Assembly: GCF_030815585.1 (NCBI RefSeq)
Contig: NZ_JAUSWY010000001.1
Coordinates: forward strand, 1,488,001 to 1,552,000
Direction of reading: 5' to 3'
From: Arthrobacter pascens
GTDB lineage: Bacteria > Actinomycetota > Actinomycetes > Actinomycetales > Micrococcaceae
Length of the DNA: 64,000 nt
The notes below the pieces were generated by a model that saw nothing but the letters and a program-made list of their open reading frames with translations, made no database searches and was not told the origin of the DNA. The stretch's first letter is position 1, and each line of letters begins with the position of its first letter. This document shows positions 9,895 to 18,641 of this stretch, piece by piece. A program made the position numbers and the translations under genes.

Positions 9895-9981
9895 AAGGCA
9901 GTACCTCCGCGGGTTTTAGTTGGTCCCTTCTAGGTTAGCCAAAGCCGGGGTGACCCGTGGACCGCGGCGCCGGGCGGGGAG

Positions 9982-11232
9982 TCAGGGCTTCGCGGTGGAC
10001 TGGTACCGGAAGCTTTCGGGCGTGACCATCCACGCTGCAGCGGCCAACACCAGAACGCCGCCGGTCACACCGAAAGCCCAGCCGTAGCCAAGCCGGTCGG
10101 CGAGCACGCCCGCCAGGATAGGGCCCACGATCGCGCCGATGTCTGCTGTCATCTGGTACGCGGCCAACACGCGGCCGCCGGAACGTTCATTGCCGATCAC
10201 GTCGGCGACGGCGGCCTGCTGGGCCGGTCCCAGCAGGCCCGACCCGACGCCGGCCAGCGCCGAGGCTGCGAGGAACCATCCCAGTTCGTGGGTGAACCCG
10301 ATGGATGCTGTGGAGATCCCGGTGACCAGCAGCCCTGAAACCATCATTGGCCGCCGGCCCAGGCTGTCCGCCAGCCTGCCGGAAAAGACCAAGGCGGCGG
10401 CGTTGCCCGCGGCGAAGACCGCAAGCGCCAGGCCCGCAGCTTCCGGGCCGGACCCCAGTGCCGCCACGGCAAACAGCGGAACGGTGGCCATCCGCACGCC
10501 GAAGGTGGCCCAACCGTTGGCAAAACTGGAGAGCAGGGCCGAACGGTAGGTGCCCTGGCCAAGCGCCTCGGCGAAACGCATATCGGGTGGCCGGGTCCCG
10601 GCGGACCGGGTGTCGGATGGCTCATGGCTAAGCTGCGTCTGGACCACAGCGGCCGCGAGCACCAGAGCCGCTGCATAGGCCAGGAAGGGCACGCGCAGCC
10701 CGAAGCCGGCCAGCATGCCGCCAACGATCGGCCCGCACACGTTGCCGATCAGGAAAGCGGACGCGTACGCGCCGGACACCCTGCCGCGGCTTTCAGGCGG
10801 TGCCAGCCGGACCACCAGCGCCATGGAGGCCACGGTAAACATGACAGAGCCCACTCCGCCGAGGCCACGGAACACCAGCAGCTGCCAGTAGTCCTGGGCA
10901 AAGGCGCAGGCCGCCGTCGAGGCCGCCACAATGAGCAGCCCGCCCACGTACACAGGGCGTTCGCCAAGGCGGCCGATCAATGCACCGCCCCCGGGCGCGA
11001 ACACCAGGCGCATGAACGCGAAGATGGCGACAATCACCGCCGCTTCGGTGTTTCCGACGCCGAAGGTAGTGGCGAACTGTGGCAACACAGGCGCAACAAG
11101 GCCGAATCCGAGGGCGATGAGGAACGCTGCGGCCAGCATCACCTTGATGTCGCGTGGAAGCTTGGGCCGTTGACGGCGCAGGAGGGACAAAATCCGCGTG
11201 GTGGCGCCACTCGCACGTGTTGTTGCCGTCAT
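9982..11232 (-). CDS. MFS transporter, DHA1-like efflux family
   Basis: 416 residues with about twelve hydrophobic segments and a cytoplasmic loop near residues 200-215. Motif-A-like sequences are GALIGRLGERPVY in the first half and GRLADSLGRRPMM in the second. The N-terminus is basic and cytoplasmic. This pattern belongs to proton-driven drug or metabolite exporters; the substrate cannot be deduced. It is transcribed away from amt, from a shared 226-bp intergenic region, and is followed by 87 bp of apparently featureless sequence before the glycosidase gene. Confidence 0.8.
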   Translation of the reverse strand: MTATTRASGATTRILSLLRRQRPKLPRDIKVMLAAAFLIALGFGLVAPVLPQFATTFGVGNTEAAVIVAIFAFMRLVFAPGGGALIGRLGERPVYVGGLLIVAASTAACAFAQDYWQLLVFRGLGGVGSVMFTVASMALVVRLAPPESRGRVSGAYASAFLIGNVCGPIVGGMLAGFGLRVPFLAYAAALVLAAAVVQTQLSHEPSDTRSAGTRPPDMRFAEALGQGTYRSALLSSFANGWATFGVRMATVPLFAVAALGSGPEAAGLALAVFAAGNAAALVFSGRLADSLGRRPMMVSGLLVTGISTASIGFTHELGWFLAASALAGVGSGLLGPAQQAAVADVIGNERSGGRVLAAYQMTADIGAIVGPILAGVLADRLGYGWAFGVTGGVLVLAAAAWMVTPESFRYQSTAKP

Positions 11233-11281
11233 GGTGCGGGTGTCCTTGCAGTTTGGGTTAACGGGTGCCGGCGGGAGTGAT

Positions 11282-11350
11282 GAAACATAACCGTAACAAG
11301 CCAGATATGCACCATTTACTTCCTAGAGGTTGTTGTAACAAGCCCGCAAT
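11282..11350. promoter_or_regulatory. Candidate nitrogen-control (GlnR-like) sites upstream of amt
   Basis: The ten bases GTAACAAGCC occur twice, at 11293-11302 and 11335-11344, 42 bp apart (four helical turns). The second copy forms GTAAC-N6-GCAAT, one base off the actinobacterial GlnR consensus GTnAC-N6-GnAAC. A GAAAC-N6-GTAAC arrangement covers 11282-11297. The sites lie 110-175 bp upstream of the amt start. Binding by GlnR or AmtR is inference. Confidence 0.4.
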
Positions 11351-11458
11351 GTAAATCCTCCGCGGGCGAAACACAGCGCAGACAAACTCTTTACAGAACG
11401 CAAAGGGCGTTGGCAGGCGGATTATTCCGCAGTATCGATCATAGGGAGGACGTGCACC

Positions 11459-12829
11459 ATGGAACTTACCGCAGGTCACGTATGGCTCATGGTGGCGGCG
11501 GCACTCGTGCTGTTCATGACACCGGGTCTGGCATTTTTCTACGGCGGCATGACGCGCGCCAAAGCTGCACTGAACATGATGATGATGAGCTTCATCTCCA
11601 TCGGCATCGTGAGTGTTGTCTGGGTACTCTGGGGTTACTCGATGAGTGGCGGTGAAGGCTTCCTGCAGATGGTCGGGAACCCGTTCGCCAGCTTCGGTCT
11701 TGAGGGCGTCAACACGGCGGAGTCGCCCGAAGGCCTCATCCTCGTCGGCTACGGAGCAACCTTCGCCATCATTACCGTGGCCCTGATCAGCGGAGCCATC
11801 GCGGACCGTGCCAAGTTCGGCGCCTGGACCGTGTTCGTGCCGGTGTGGGTAACACTGGTCTACTGCCCGCTCGCCTACATGGTCTGGGGTGGCGGCCTCT
11901 TCGGTGCGGAAGGCGCGATCGGCCAGGCGCTCGGCCCGGCCATCGACTTTGCCGGCGGCACAGTGGTCCACATCAACGCCGGTGTGGCTGCCCTGATCCT
12001 CGTCCTGATCATCGGCAACCGCAAGGGCTTCGGTAAGGACCCGAACCACCGCCCCCACAACATCCCCTTCGTGATGCTCGGGGCTGCCATCCTCTGGTTC
12101 GGCTGGTTCGGGTTCAACGGCGGCCTGGCCGCTACCGCTGAGCAGGGTGGCCTGATCTGGGTCAACACCCTCGCAGCACCGGCCGCAGCCATGATCGGCT
12201 GGCTCATCACCGAACGCATCCGCGACGGACACCCCACCTCCCTGGGCGCAGCCTCAGGCGTCGTCGCCGGCCTCGTCGCTATCACGCCGGCCTGTGCAAA
12301 CGTCAGCCCTGTGGGTGCCCTCGGCCTCGGTCTCATCGCCGGTTCCGCATCAGCCCTGGCAGTCGGCCTCAAGTTCCGTTGGGGCTTTGACGACTCCCTT
12401 GACGTTGTGGGCGTCCACCTTGTGTCCGGCATCATCGGCACGGTTGCCCTCGGCTTCATCGCCCTCCCCGCCGAAGGTGTGGGCGGCGGCCTCTTCTACG
12501 GCGGCGGCCTGACCCAGCTCTGGGCCCAGCTTGCAGCAGCCGGCATCGCTATCGCCTACTCGGCGATCCTGACGGCAATCATTGCCTTCGCCATCCACAA
12601 GACCATGGGCTTCCGCGTTTCGCAGGAACAGGAAGTGGTCGGTGTCGACCTCAGCCTGCACGCCGAGACGGCCTACGAGTTTGGTGTGGGCGGCCACGGC
12701 GGAAGCTTCCAGCCGCTGCATGAACTGATCACCGGCAAGGGGCGCCCGGCAGACGGCGCACCTTCCGATGGGAAGTCCAGCGTCAAAGCGACCGAGTCGG
12801 CAACAGGTAAGGAAAGCGTGGGGGCATGA
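11459..12829 (+). CDS. amt: Ammonium transporter
   Basis: An Amt/Mep/Rh-family channel that imports ammonium across the cytoplasmic membrane. The 456 residues open with ELTAGHVWLMVAAALVLFMTPGLAFFYGG and show about eleven membrane helices. The family signature region DFAGGTVVHINAGVAALI is present, as are the pore histidines (VHIN and VHLVSG). A GGGAGG precedes the ATG. The C-terminal tail (about 60 residues) is polar and cytoplasmic. Its last four bases overlap glnK, so expression is coupled to the PII protein that gates this channel. Confidence 0.96.
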   Translation: MELTAGHVWLMVAAALVLFMTPGLAFFYGGMTRAKAALNMMMMSFISIGIVSVVWVLWGYSMSGGEGFLQMVGNPFASFGLEGVNTAESPEGLILVGYGATFAIITVALISGAIADRAKFGAWTVFVPVWVTLVYCPLAYMVWGGGLFGAEGAIGQALGPAIDFAGGTVVHINAGVAALILVLIIGNRKGFGKDPNHRPHNIPFVMLGAAILWFGWFGFNGGLAATAEQGGLIWVNTLAAPAAAMIGWLITERIRDGHPTSLGAASGVVAGLVAITPACANVSPVGALGLGLIAGSASALAVGLKFRWGFDDSLDVVGVHLVSGIIGTVALGFIALPAEGVGGGLFYGGGLTQLWAQLAAAGIAIAYSAILTAIIAFAIHKTMGFRVSQEQEVVGVDLSLHAETAYEFGVGGHGGSFQPLHELITGKGRPADGAPSDGKSSVKATESATGKESVGA

Positions 12830-13164
12830 AACTGATCACAGCAATCGTCAGGCCGGAGAAGCTGGAGTCCATCCGGGAAGGCCTGGAAGCCTACGGCGTC
12901 CAGGGACTGACGGTCAGCGCGGCCAGCGGCTACGGCCGGCAGCGCGGCTACACGGAGGTTTACCGCGGAGCTGAATACAACGTGGACCTCCTGCCAAAGA
13001 TCCGGGTTGAGGTGCTGGCCACGGACGAACAGTCCGACGACATCCTGGATGTCATCATCGCCAGCTCCAACACGGGGCGCGCCGGAGACGGCAAGGTCTG
13101 GACCGTGGATGTCTTCGAGGCAGTCAGGGTACGGACCGGAGAGCGCGGCGTAGCCGCAATCTAG
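12826..13164 (+). CDS. glnK: Nitrogen regulatory protein P-II
   Basis: A trimeric 2-oxoglutarate/ATP/ADP sensor that plugs the Amt pore when nitrogen is sufficient. The 112 residues start MKLITAIVRPEKLESIRE and contain the T-loop with Tyr51 (YRGAEYNVDLLPK). This is the residue modified in PII proteins (adenylylated by GlnD in studied actinobacteria). The signature NTGRAGDGKVW is intact. The ATGA overlap with amt indicates one bicistronic mRNA. A glnD gene does not follow here, unlike the amtB-glnK-glnD order of many actinobacteria; transcription instead ends at 13199-13244. Confidence 0.96.
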   Translation: MKLITAIVRPEKLESIREGLEAYGVQGLTVSAASGYGRQRGYTEVYRGAEYNVDLLPKIRVEVLATDEQSDDILDVIIASSNTGRAGDGKVWTVDVFEAVRVRTGERGVAAI

Positions 13165-13198
13165 AGTCGCCGCAGTCTGGTAAAGCAGTACAGCCATA

Positions 13199-13244
13199 AG
13201 CAGAGCGGGCAGGAAACCTGGAAAGGTTTCCTGCCCGCTCTGCT
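13199..13244. terminator. Bidirectional terminator between glnK and zwf
   Basis: A perfect 20-bp stem (13199-13218 with 13225-13244) closes a 6-nt loop (TGGAAA). It is followed on the + strand by a T/G-rich stretch. It separates the convergent glnK and glucose-6-phosphate dehydrogenase genes. Confidence 0.88.
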
Positions 13245-13276
13245 GTGTTGGCTTTTCTGTTTTACGCGGCGGCCCA

Positions 13277-14683
13277 TCACTGAGGGGGCGCGGAGACTGA
13301 CCATCCCTTGGGACCCGGGGACCCGGCGTCGTACTCTTCCAGCGGCACTGTACCGCGCTGCCACGCCTTGAGCACAGGCTGAACAATCCGCCAGCAGTCC
13401 TCCGCTGTGTCGCCGCGGACGGAGAGCAAAGGATCGCCGCTTAGGACACCCTCCAGCACTTCGCCGTAGGGAAGGAGTTCGGAGGCGCTGAGTTCGGCAT
13501 TCAAGGTGGTGCGGCTCAGGCTGAAGATGTTGCCGGGGCCGTTGACGTCCACATCGAACTGGAGCGTGTCCGGCCCAAAGCCGATGCGCAGCTGATTGGG
13601 CGAGTCCACGCCGGTGAACCCCTTGGGCAGGTGGGGGACAGGCCGGAACGTGACTACGGCTTCCTTACGCCTCGCACCCAGGGCCTTGCCGGAGCGCAGG
13701 ATGAAGGGAACGTTGTTCCAGCGCCAGTTGTCGATTTCCACGTGGACCTCGGCAAGGGTCTCAGTGCCCCTGGCCGCGTCCACACCCTCTTCCTTGGCGT
13801 AGTCCGGGATTTCCCTGCCGGACATGGTGCCCGCCGAATACCGGGCCCTCCGGGTGGATTTTGCATAGGGTGCGCTGATGCTGCTGGCGCGGAGTACCGC
13901 GGAGACGGCGTCGCGCAGATCCCGCTCGCCAATGGTGGCCGGCGGCTCGATAGCCATCAGCGCCATGATCTGCAGGAGATGGCTCTGGATCATGTCCCGC
14001 AGGGCACCGGCGCCGTCGTAGTAGCGCGCGCGTCCTTCCAGCGCCAGATCCTCGTCGAAAATGATCTCCACCTTCTCGACGTAGTCCCGGTTCCACACCG
14101 GCTCCAGGAAATTGTTGGCAAAACGCAGGCCCAGGATGTTGAGGACGGTGGCTTTGCCCAGGAAATGGTCCACGCGGTGGATATGGTCTTCGGGGACAAG
14201 CGCCACCAGGGTCCCGTTGAGGGAACGGGCCGATTTCTCGCTGGACCCGAATGGCTTCTCCATGACCAGGCGTGTGCCTGGCGGAACGTGTTCGCGCCGC
14301 AGGGCCTCGCAGGCCAGCTGGCTGACGCGCGGCGGCAGGGCGAAGTAGACGGCGGTGGGGCCGTCGAGTCCCGCCAGCAGCGATGCCAGTGGACCTTCCG
14401 CCGTGACGTCCAGCTGATGGTAGGTGGTTTTCTTCTCCACAGCTGCCAGGGCCTTCTTTCCGGCTGGGTCCGCGGACTTGGTCGCCTCCGCGAACGCCTG
14501 GTGCACCCGCTCCCGCCACTGTCCCGGAGTCCAGGCATCTGAGCCGGCACCCACCAGTTTGAGGCCCTCGGCACGGCCGCCCGCCAGCAGCCGGGCCAGG
14601 CCCGGCAGCAGAAGCCGGCCGGTGAGGTCTCCGGAGGCGCCGAGGATCAGCAGGGTTTTTACCGTTGTTTGGCTCGTCACCAT
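13277..14683 (-). CDS. zwf: Glucose-6-phosphate 1-dehydrogenase (solitary paralogue)
   Basis: Oxidises glucose 6-phosphate to 6-phosphogluconolactone with NADP+ or NAD+. The 468 residues have an N-terminal Rossmann motif GASGDLTGR at about 15-23, the substrate-binding segment VMEKPFG, and HRVDHFLGK, corresponding to the active-site RIDHYLGKE. The usual Tyr is replaced by Phe and the Glu after Lys by Ala. The usual actinobacterial partners (tal, opcA, pgl) are absent, and the gene stands alone between amt-glnK and ffh. It may therefore be a second isozyme with altered cofactor or substrate use. Confidence 0.88.
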   Translation of the reverse strand: MVTSQTTVKTLLILGASGDLTGRLLLPGLARLLAGGRAEGLKLVGAGSDAWTPGQWRERVHQAFAEATKSADPAGKKALAAVEKKTTYHQLDVTAEGPLASLLAGLDGPTAVYFALPPRVSQLACEALRREHVPPGTRLVMEKPFGSSEKSARSLNGTLVALVPEDHIHRVDHFLGKATVLNILGLRFANNFLEPVWNRDYVEKVEIIFDEDLALEGRARYYDGAGALRDMIQSHLLQIMALMAIEPPATIGERDLRDAVSAVLRASSISAPYAKSTRRARYSAGTMSGREIPDYAKEEGVDAARGTETLAEVHVEIDNWRWNNVPFILRSGKALGARRKEAVVTFRPVPHLPKGFTGVDSPNQLRIGFGPDTLQFDVDVNGPGNIFSLSRTTLNAELSASELLPYGEVLEGVLSGDPLLSVRGDTAEDCWRIVQPVLKAWQRGTVPLEEYDAGSPGPKGWSVSAPPQ

Positions 14684-14830
14684 GCCAGCATGCCATCATG
14701 CCTGCCCGTGTTGGTACCCTAGATAGTCGAGTCCCGTTGTTGAGGCGGTTGGTTCAGCGATCGACTGCCACCACCGTGGCGAGCCGCACCGGCCGCCATC
14801 TGTAGATCCACTGAAAGAAGTGCACGGCGC

Positions 14831-16408
14831 GTGTTCAATTCACTCTCTGACCGGTTGACAGCAACCTTCAAGAATCTCCGTGGCAAGGGCCGCCTCACCG
14901 AGGCTGACGTCGATGCCACCGTCCGGGAGATCCGGCGGGCACTCCTGGATGCCGACGTCGCCGTTGCCGTGGTCCGCGAATTCACCGGCCGCGTGCGCGA
15001 ACGCGCTTTGGGTTCCGAGGTTTCGGGCGCGCTGAACCCGAGCCAGCAGATTGTAAAAATCGTCAACGAGGAACTTGTTGAGATTCTCGGCGGTGAGACC
15101 CGCCGCATCCGCCTTGCCAAGACCGGCCCGACCATCATCATGCTCGCCGGCCTCCAGGGTGCCGGTAAGACCACCCTCGCCGGGAAGCTGTCCAAGTGGC
15201 TCAAGGCCCAGGGCCACAGCCCCATCCTGGTAGCCTGCGACCTCCAGCGTCCCAATGCCGTCACCCAGCTCCAGGTGGTGGGCAAGCGTGCCGGCGTGCC
15301 GGTCTTCGCCCCGCACCCGGGTGCCACCTCCGAACTGGAGCATCCGGCCGGCGACCCTGTCGCCGTCGCCCGTGCAGGTGTAGAGGAAGCGCGGCAGAAG
15401 CTGCACGACGTCGTTATTGTGGACACCGCCGGCCGTCTCGGCGTGGACGCCGAGATGATGGAGCAGGCGCGGCAGATCCGCAAGGCCATTGTTCCCAACG
15501 AAGTCTTGTTCGTCATCGATGCCATGATCGGCCAGGACGCCGTCAATACGGCAATGGCCTTTGATGAAGGCGTCAACTTCACCGGCGTGGTCCTGTCCAA
15601 GCTCGACGGCGACGCCCGCGGCGGTGCCGCGCTTTCCGTGGCGTCGGTCACCGGCAAGCCCGTGATGTTTGCCTCCACCGGTGAAGGAGTGGACGATTTC
15701 GAGCTGTTCCACCCGGACCGGATGGCCTCACGCATCCTGGACATGGGCGATGTCCTGACGCTCATCGAGCAGGCCGAGAAGTCCTGGGACAAGGACGAAG
15801 CCGCCCGTATGGCGAAGAAGTTCGCCGACCAGGAAGATTTCACCCTGGACGACTTCCTGGCCCAGATGCAGCAGATCCGCAACATGGGCTCCATGAAAAA
15901 GATGCTGATGATGATGCCGGGTGCGCAGAACATCCGCCAGCAGCTCGAGCAATTCGACGAACGCGAGATCGACCGCGTAGAGGCCATTGTCCGGTCCATG
16001 ACCCCGCACGAGCGTGTGGCCCCGAAGATCATCAACGGCTCCCGCCGCGCCCGCATCGCCCGCGGTTCAGGCGTGCATGTCTCAGAGGTGAACGGCCTGC
16101 TGGAACGCTTCGCGCAGGCCCAGAAGATGATGAAGAAGATGGCGCAGGGCGGCGGCATGCCCGGGATGCCCGGAATGGCCGGCCCCAACGGCGGCGGGCG
16201 CAAGGGCGGCAAGAACGCCCCGAAGAAGAAAGCTCGCTCCGGAAACCCGGCCAAGGCAGCCCAGGAGCTGAAGGAAGCGGAGGCACGCCGCGCCGGCGCT
16301 GCGAAGCCACTACCCACCGGCGCAGCTTTCGGCCAGCAGTCAGGCGACTTCGATCCCTCCCAGCTCAACCTGCCCAAGGGGTTCGACAAGTTCCTCGGCG
16401 GCAAGTAG
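14831..16408 (+). CDS. ffh: Signal recognition particle protein Ffh
   Basis: The SRP GTPase subunit that binds signal sequences as they leave the ribosome and docks with FtsY. GTG start giving MFNSLSDRLTATFKNLRGKG. Domains in order are the N helical bundle; the G domain with AGLQGAGKTTLAGKL, DTAGRLGVD and SKLDGDARGG; and the methionine-rich M domain (QMQQIRNMGSMKKMLMMMPG) with the RNA-binding segment near SRRARIARGSGV. The 525 residues end in a Gly/Lys/Ala-rich tail (about 60 residues) typical of actinobacteria. Confidence 0.98.
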   Translation: MFNSLSDRLTATFKNLRGKGRLTEADVDATVREIRRALLDADVAVAVVREFTGRVRERALGSEVSGALNPSQQIVKIVNEELVEILGGETRRIRLAKTGPTIIMLAGLQGAGKTTLAGKLSKWLKAQGHSPILVACDLQRPNAVTQLQVVGKRAGVPVFAPHPGATSELEHPAGDPVAVARAGVEEARQKLHDVVIVDTAGRLGVDAEMMEQARQIRKAIVPNEVLFVIDAMIGQDAVNTAMAFDEGVNFTGVVLSKLDGDARGGAALSVASVTGKPVMFASTGEGVDDFELFHPDRMASRILDMGDVLTLIEQAEKSWDKDEAARMAKKFADQEDFTLDDFLAQMQQIRNMGSMKKMLMMMPGAQNIRQQLEQFDEREIDRVEAIVRSMTPHERVAPKIINGSRRARIARGSGVHVSEVNGLLERFAQAQKMMKKMAQGGGMPGMPGMAGPNGGGRKGGKNAPKKKARSGNPAKAAQELKEAEARRAGAAKPLPTGAAFGQQSGDFDPSQLNLPKGFDKFLGGK

Positions 16409-16481
16409 CCGCATCGCCCATCCAGCTGGAAGCGCTGGAAGCTGAAGGGCGGCCGACACGGCACCGGAATGACGGAGGGGC

Positions 16482-16502
16482 GCCGCCGCGGATGGCGGCG
16501 GC
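16482..16502. terminator. GC-rich hairpin after ffh
   Basis: An 8-bp all-GC stem (16482-16489 with 16495-16502) with a 5-nt loop lies between the convergent ffh and secreted-protein genes. There is no U-tract, so it may only weakly terminate transcription. Confidence 0.3.
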
Positions 16503-16524
16503 ACCCTGGCCGGACGTCGAGCGT

Positions 16525-17796
16525 CTACGTCCCGATGCGCGAGCTCGAATAGCCGATCTGAATCTTCGATCCTGTGGGCAGAGCGCCGAGCGCCTGATTC
16601 AAGACAATTTCGACCATGGTGACGACTATTGTCGTGGACGACTTAGTCACCTTGTGCAAGGTGACCTGGCCCAGGCCCGGCACCTGGATCACGGTGTTGG
16701 GTGCAACAGAGGCGTTGATCGCTGGCAGCCCGGCGATCCTGAGATTGACAAACGCCGAAGTATCCGTCAACGTGACCTTGCCGCCTGCCGGAGGCCGGCT
16801 GGCGCTGGTCTCTGCCTTGATAGCGTCAGCCTGAACTAAGCCGCTCAGCACGTTGAGCCCCGCAAGGGTGTTGGTCACGCTGCTCTTGGGCTCGGGCGAC
16901 AGAACGCCGGTAGTCGTCGTCGAGGTGACTCCGGCCGATGCGAGGCCCGGGATGGTGACCCCGGCCAGATTTGCCGCTGAGGTTCCGCCGCCGCACTTGA
17001 CCGAGGCATGCGCGGTCGGACCTGATCCGACGAGACCGGACAACAATAAGGCCCTTGTACTGAACCCTGCACCACTTAGATATCCTGTCTGCGGGGGCGT
17101 CAGCTTGACGATGCTGACACCGAGACGGATGTCCGTTCCGGCCTTGAGGCCCGGTAGCCCGGCCTTGAGGATCTGTACCCGCAGCGCCGTCGTGGATACC
17201 CGATAATCGCCGCTGACCATTCGTTTCTCCTGGCCATTGAGTGTGATCTTGCCAATCGAACCCAGAAGCGGCAGCTTGAGGTCAATAACCGTGTTGGCGG
17301 CCGGATTGACATTCACTGTGACACCCAGGACTTTGAGACTGGCAATACTCGTATGATTCGTTCCGGTAAATATTCCTGCGGTGTTCTTTTCGGCAGAGCT
17401 CTCGGAGGTGATAGTCCCGGCCGTGATGAGTCCGCCCAATAAGTCCGCCCCGGCAATGGTTGACCGTCCCTCAATGCGCTTACCTGTTGTCGACAGCAGA
17501 GTCTTGACACTTGTTGTTGCCGCGCCGATAGTCCCGACTGCGGGGACATTGATTCCGGCCAGGTTGTTAGCGGAAGTCTTTCCTGTGCTGGCGGTGCAGC
17601 TAACCCCAGAATTCGCCGTCGGACCCGATGTGAGCGACTTGTCAGAATTGAAGATGTAGGAGCCATAGGCGGCGCCTGAGAAGCCGGTGTTGACCTGCGC
17701 GGGCGTGATACTCGGGTCTGTAGCCCGGGCCGGGGCGAGGGGCCCCGCAACCAGAAGCGTGAGGGCGCCGACTAACGCGACTAATGTTCGTTTCAT
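16525..17796 (-). CDS. Secreted choice-of-anchor P-like protein with internal duplication
   Basis: 423 residues with a clear signal peptide (MKRTLVALVGALTLLVAGPLAPARA). The mature part consists of two similar halves of about 195 residues. Each has a GxGPTAxxxVxC segment, then SAANLAGV/INVPxxGTIG, then LAGLNVLSGLVQADAIKAE (second half) or ADLLGGLITAGTI (first half). This layout matches proteins annotated 'choice-of-anchor P', which have no known biochemical role. No LPxTG, C-terminal helix or lipobox is visible, so it is probably released or held non-covalently. Codon use looks less GC-rich than that of its neighbours and it adjoins transposon debris, which suggests an accessory gene. Confidence 0.65.
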   Translation of the reverse strand: MKRTLVALVGALTLLVAGPLAPARATDPSITPAQVNTGFSGAAYGSYIFNSDKSLTSGPTANSGVSCTASTGKTSANNLAGINVPAVGTIGAATTSVKTLLSTTGKRIEGRSTIAGADLLGGLITAGTITSESSAEKNTAGIFTGTNHTSIASLKVLGVTVNVNPAANTVIDLKLPLLGSIGKITLNGQEKRMVSGDYRVSTTALRVQILKAGLPGLKAGTDIRLGVSIVKLTPPQTGYLSGAGFSTRALLLSGLVGSGPTAHASVKCGGGTSAANLAGVTIPGLASAGVTSTTTTGVLSPEPKSSVTNTLAGLNVLSGLVQADAIKAETSASRPPAGGKVTLTDTSAFVNLRIAGLPAINASVAPNTVIQVPGLGQVTLHKVTKSSTTIVVTMVEIVLNQALGALPTGSKIQIGYSSSRIGT

Positions 17797-18154
17797 TTAT
17801 TTCTCCCTAGTAGTTGTACAAGATCTCTTCTCTCGTGGTGCTTACACCGCCTTGTTGAGGTCCCGGTTCACGCAGTGCACCGCCACTTAAGCTCCAGGCA
17901 TTCGAGACGAACAGCCGGTTTGTTCTCAGTATTGATAACGTGCTTCAACTTCGGCTCAAGATTAGGGAAAGAATCTGGCAAGACTCGGGCAGGGAGTTCC
18001 TTCACTTCCGAGCGGTTACTCATTGGCCAACGCGCGGGCGCCGAGTGATCGCCCCGCTTCGGGCCAAGGGGCTTCGGAGTCCGTGGCCCAGGCAACAGTG
18101 CGCCACAACGGCAGGGGGCCCTGGGATATTTGGGTCAGGCACTGGTGACTTCGG
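17797..18154. other. Intergenic stretch without a recognisable gene
   Basis: About 360 bp upstream of the secreted-protein gene, containing its promoter region. It is AT-richer than the surroundings. Short open frames exist on both strands, but none has a ribosome binding site or recognisable protein similarity. The stretch ends at the left inverted repeat of the decayed insertion sequence. Confidence 0.5.
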
Positions 18155-18641
18155 CTAGTAGTACTTTGTTAGGCTTTTCTGTTATGGGGCTTATAAACGC
18201 TGACTTGACCTGTCAGTTTCGTTTCGCAGGTATGACAAAGGCAGGACTTGCGGGTCGAGCTGGAGGACTGCGTCGGGTGATCGCGCGTTGGGCCGGAAGG
18301 ACCAGCGGGCGAAGGGCCGGTTATATCTGCAGGGGCTGATGCCGGAGGGGCGGCGCAAGTCGATGCAGCCGACGAGCCCATTGCATCGGAGGCGTGGGTG
18401 ATCGACGATACCGCTTCAAGAAGGACGGGGCTGCCGCAGAGTACGTGGCGCGCCAGTACTCCGGCACGCTGGGCAAGATCGCAGCGCACCTGTTCATGAC
18501 CAGGAAACGCCTGGCCACGCCAAAAGCAGTAGGGGCAGCCTGAGCCTGTACGGGGTCCTCAAGGAAACGGGCCCTCATCCGGCAGCTCACCCGCTGCCCC
18601 TACTGCCAACACGCCTCACCAACCAAACAAAGTATTACTGG
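18155..18641 (+). mobile_element. Decayed IS701-type insertion sequence with terminal inverted repeats
   Basis: An imperfect inverted repeat bounds the element. The left end 18155-18176 (CTAGTAGTACTTTGTTAGGCTT) matches the reverse complement of the right end 18621-18641 at 19 of about 21-22 positions. The roughly 440 bp between them carry fragments of a DDE transposase in three frames, against about 1.2-1.4 kb for an intact element. It therefore suffered large internal deletions and is immobile. Its right end abuts the palindromic repeat at 18642. Confidence 0.75.
18290..18610 (+). pseudogene. IS701-family transposase fragments, frameshifted
   Basis: Three pieces can be read. Near 18297 the frame gives KDQRAKGRLYLQGLMPEGRRKS, resembling the N-terminal region of IS701 transposases. 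From 18371 a second frame gives DEPIASEAWVIDDT (the catalytic VIDDTG region). After loss of one G near 18412 a third frame gives FKKDGAAAEYVARQYSGTLGKIA, followed by a deletion. A C-terminal piece, LIRQLTRCPYCQHA, begins near 18565. At least two frameshifts and one deletion make it non-functional. Confidence 0.75.

Noticed and set aside
10139..11280. Plus-strand frames opposite the MFS exporter gene
   Set aside because: Antisense shadows with Arg/Pro-rich composition; the minus-strand frame has a clear twelve-helix pattern.
14719..16464. A 581-codon minus-strand frame covering ffh
   Set aside because: Antisense shadow; ffh shows all SRP GTPase motifs on the + strand.
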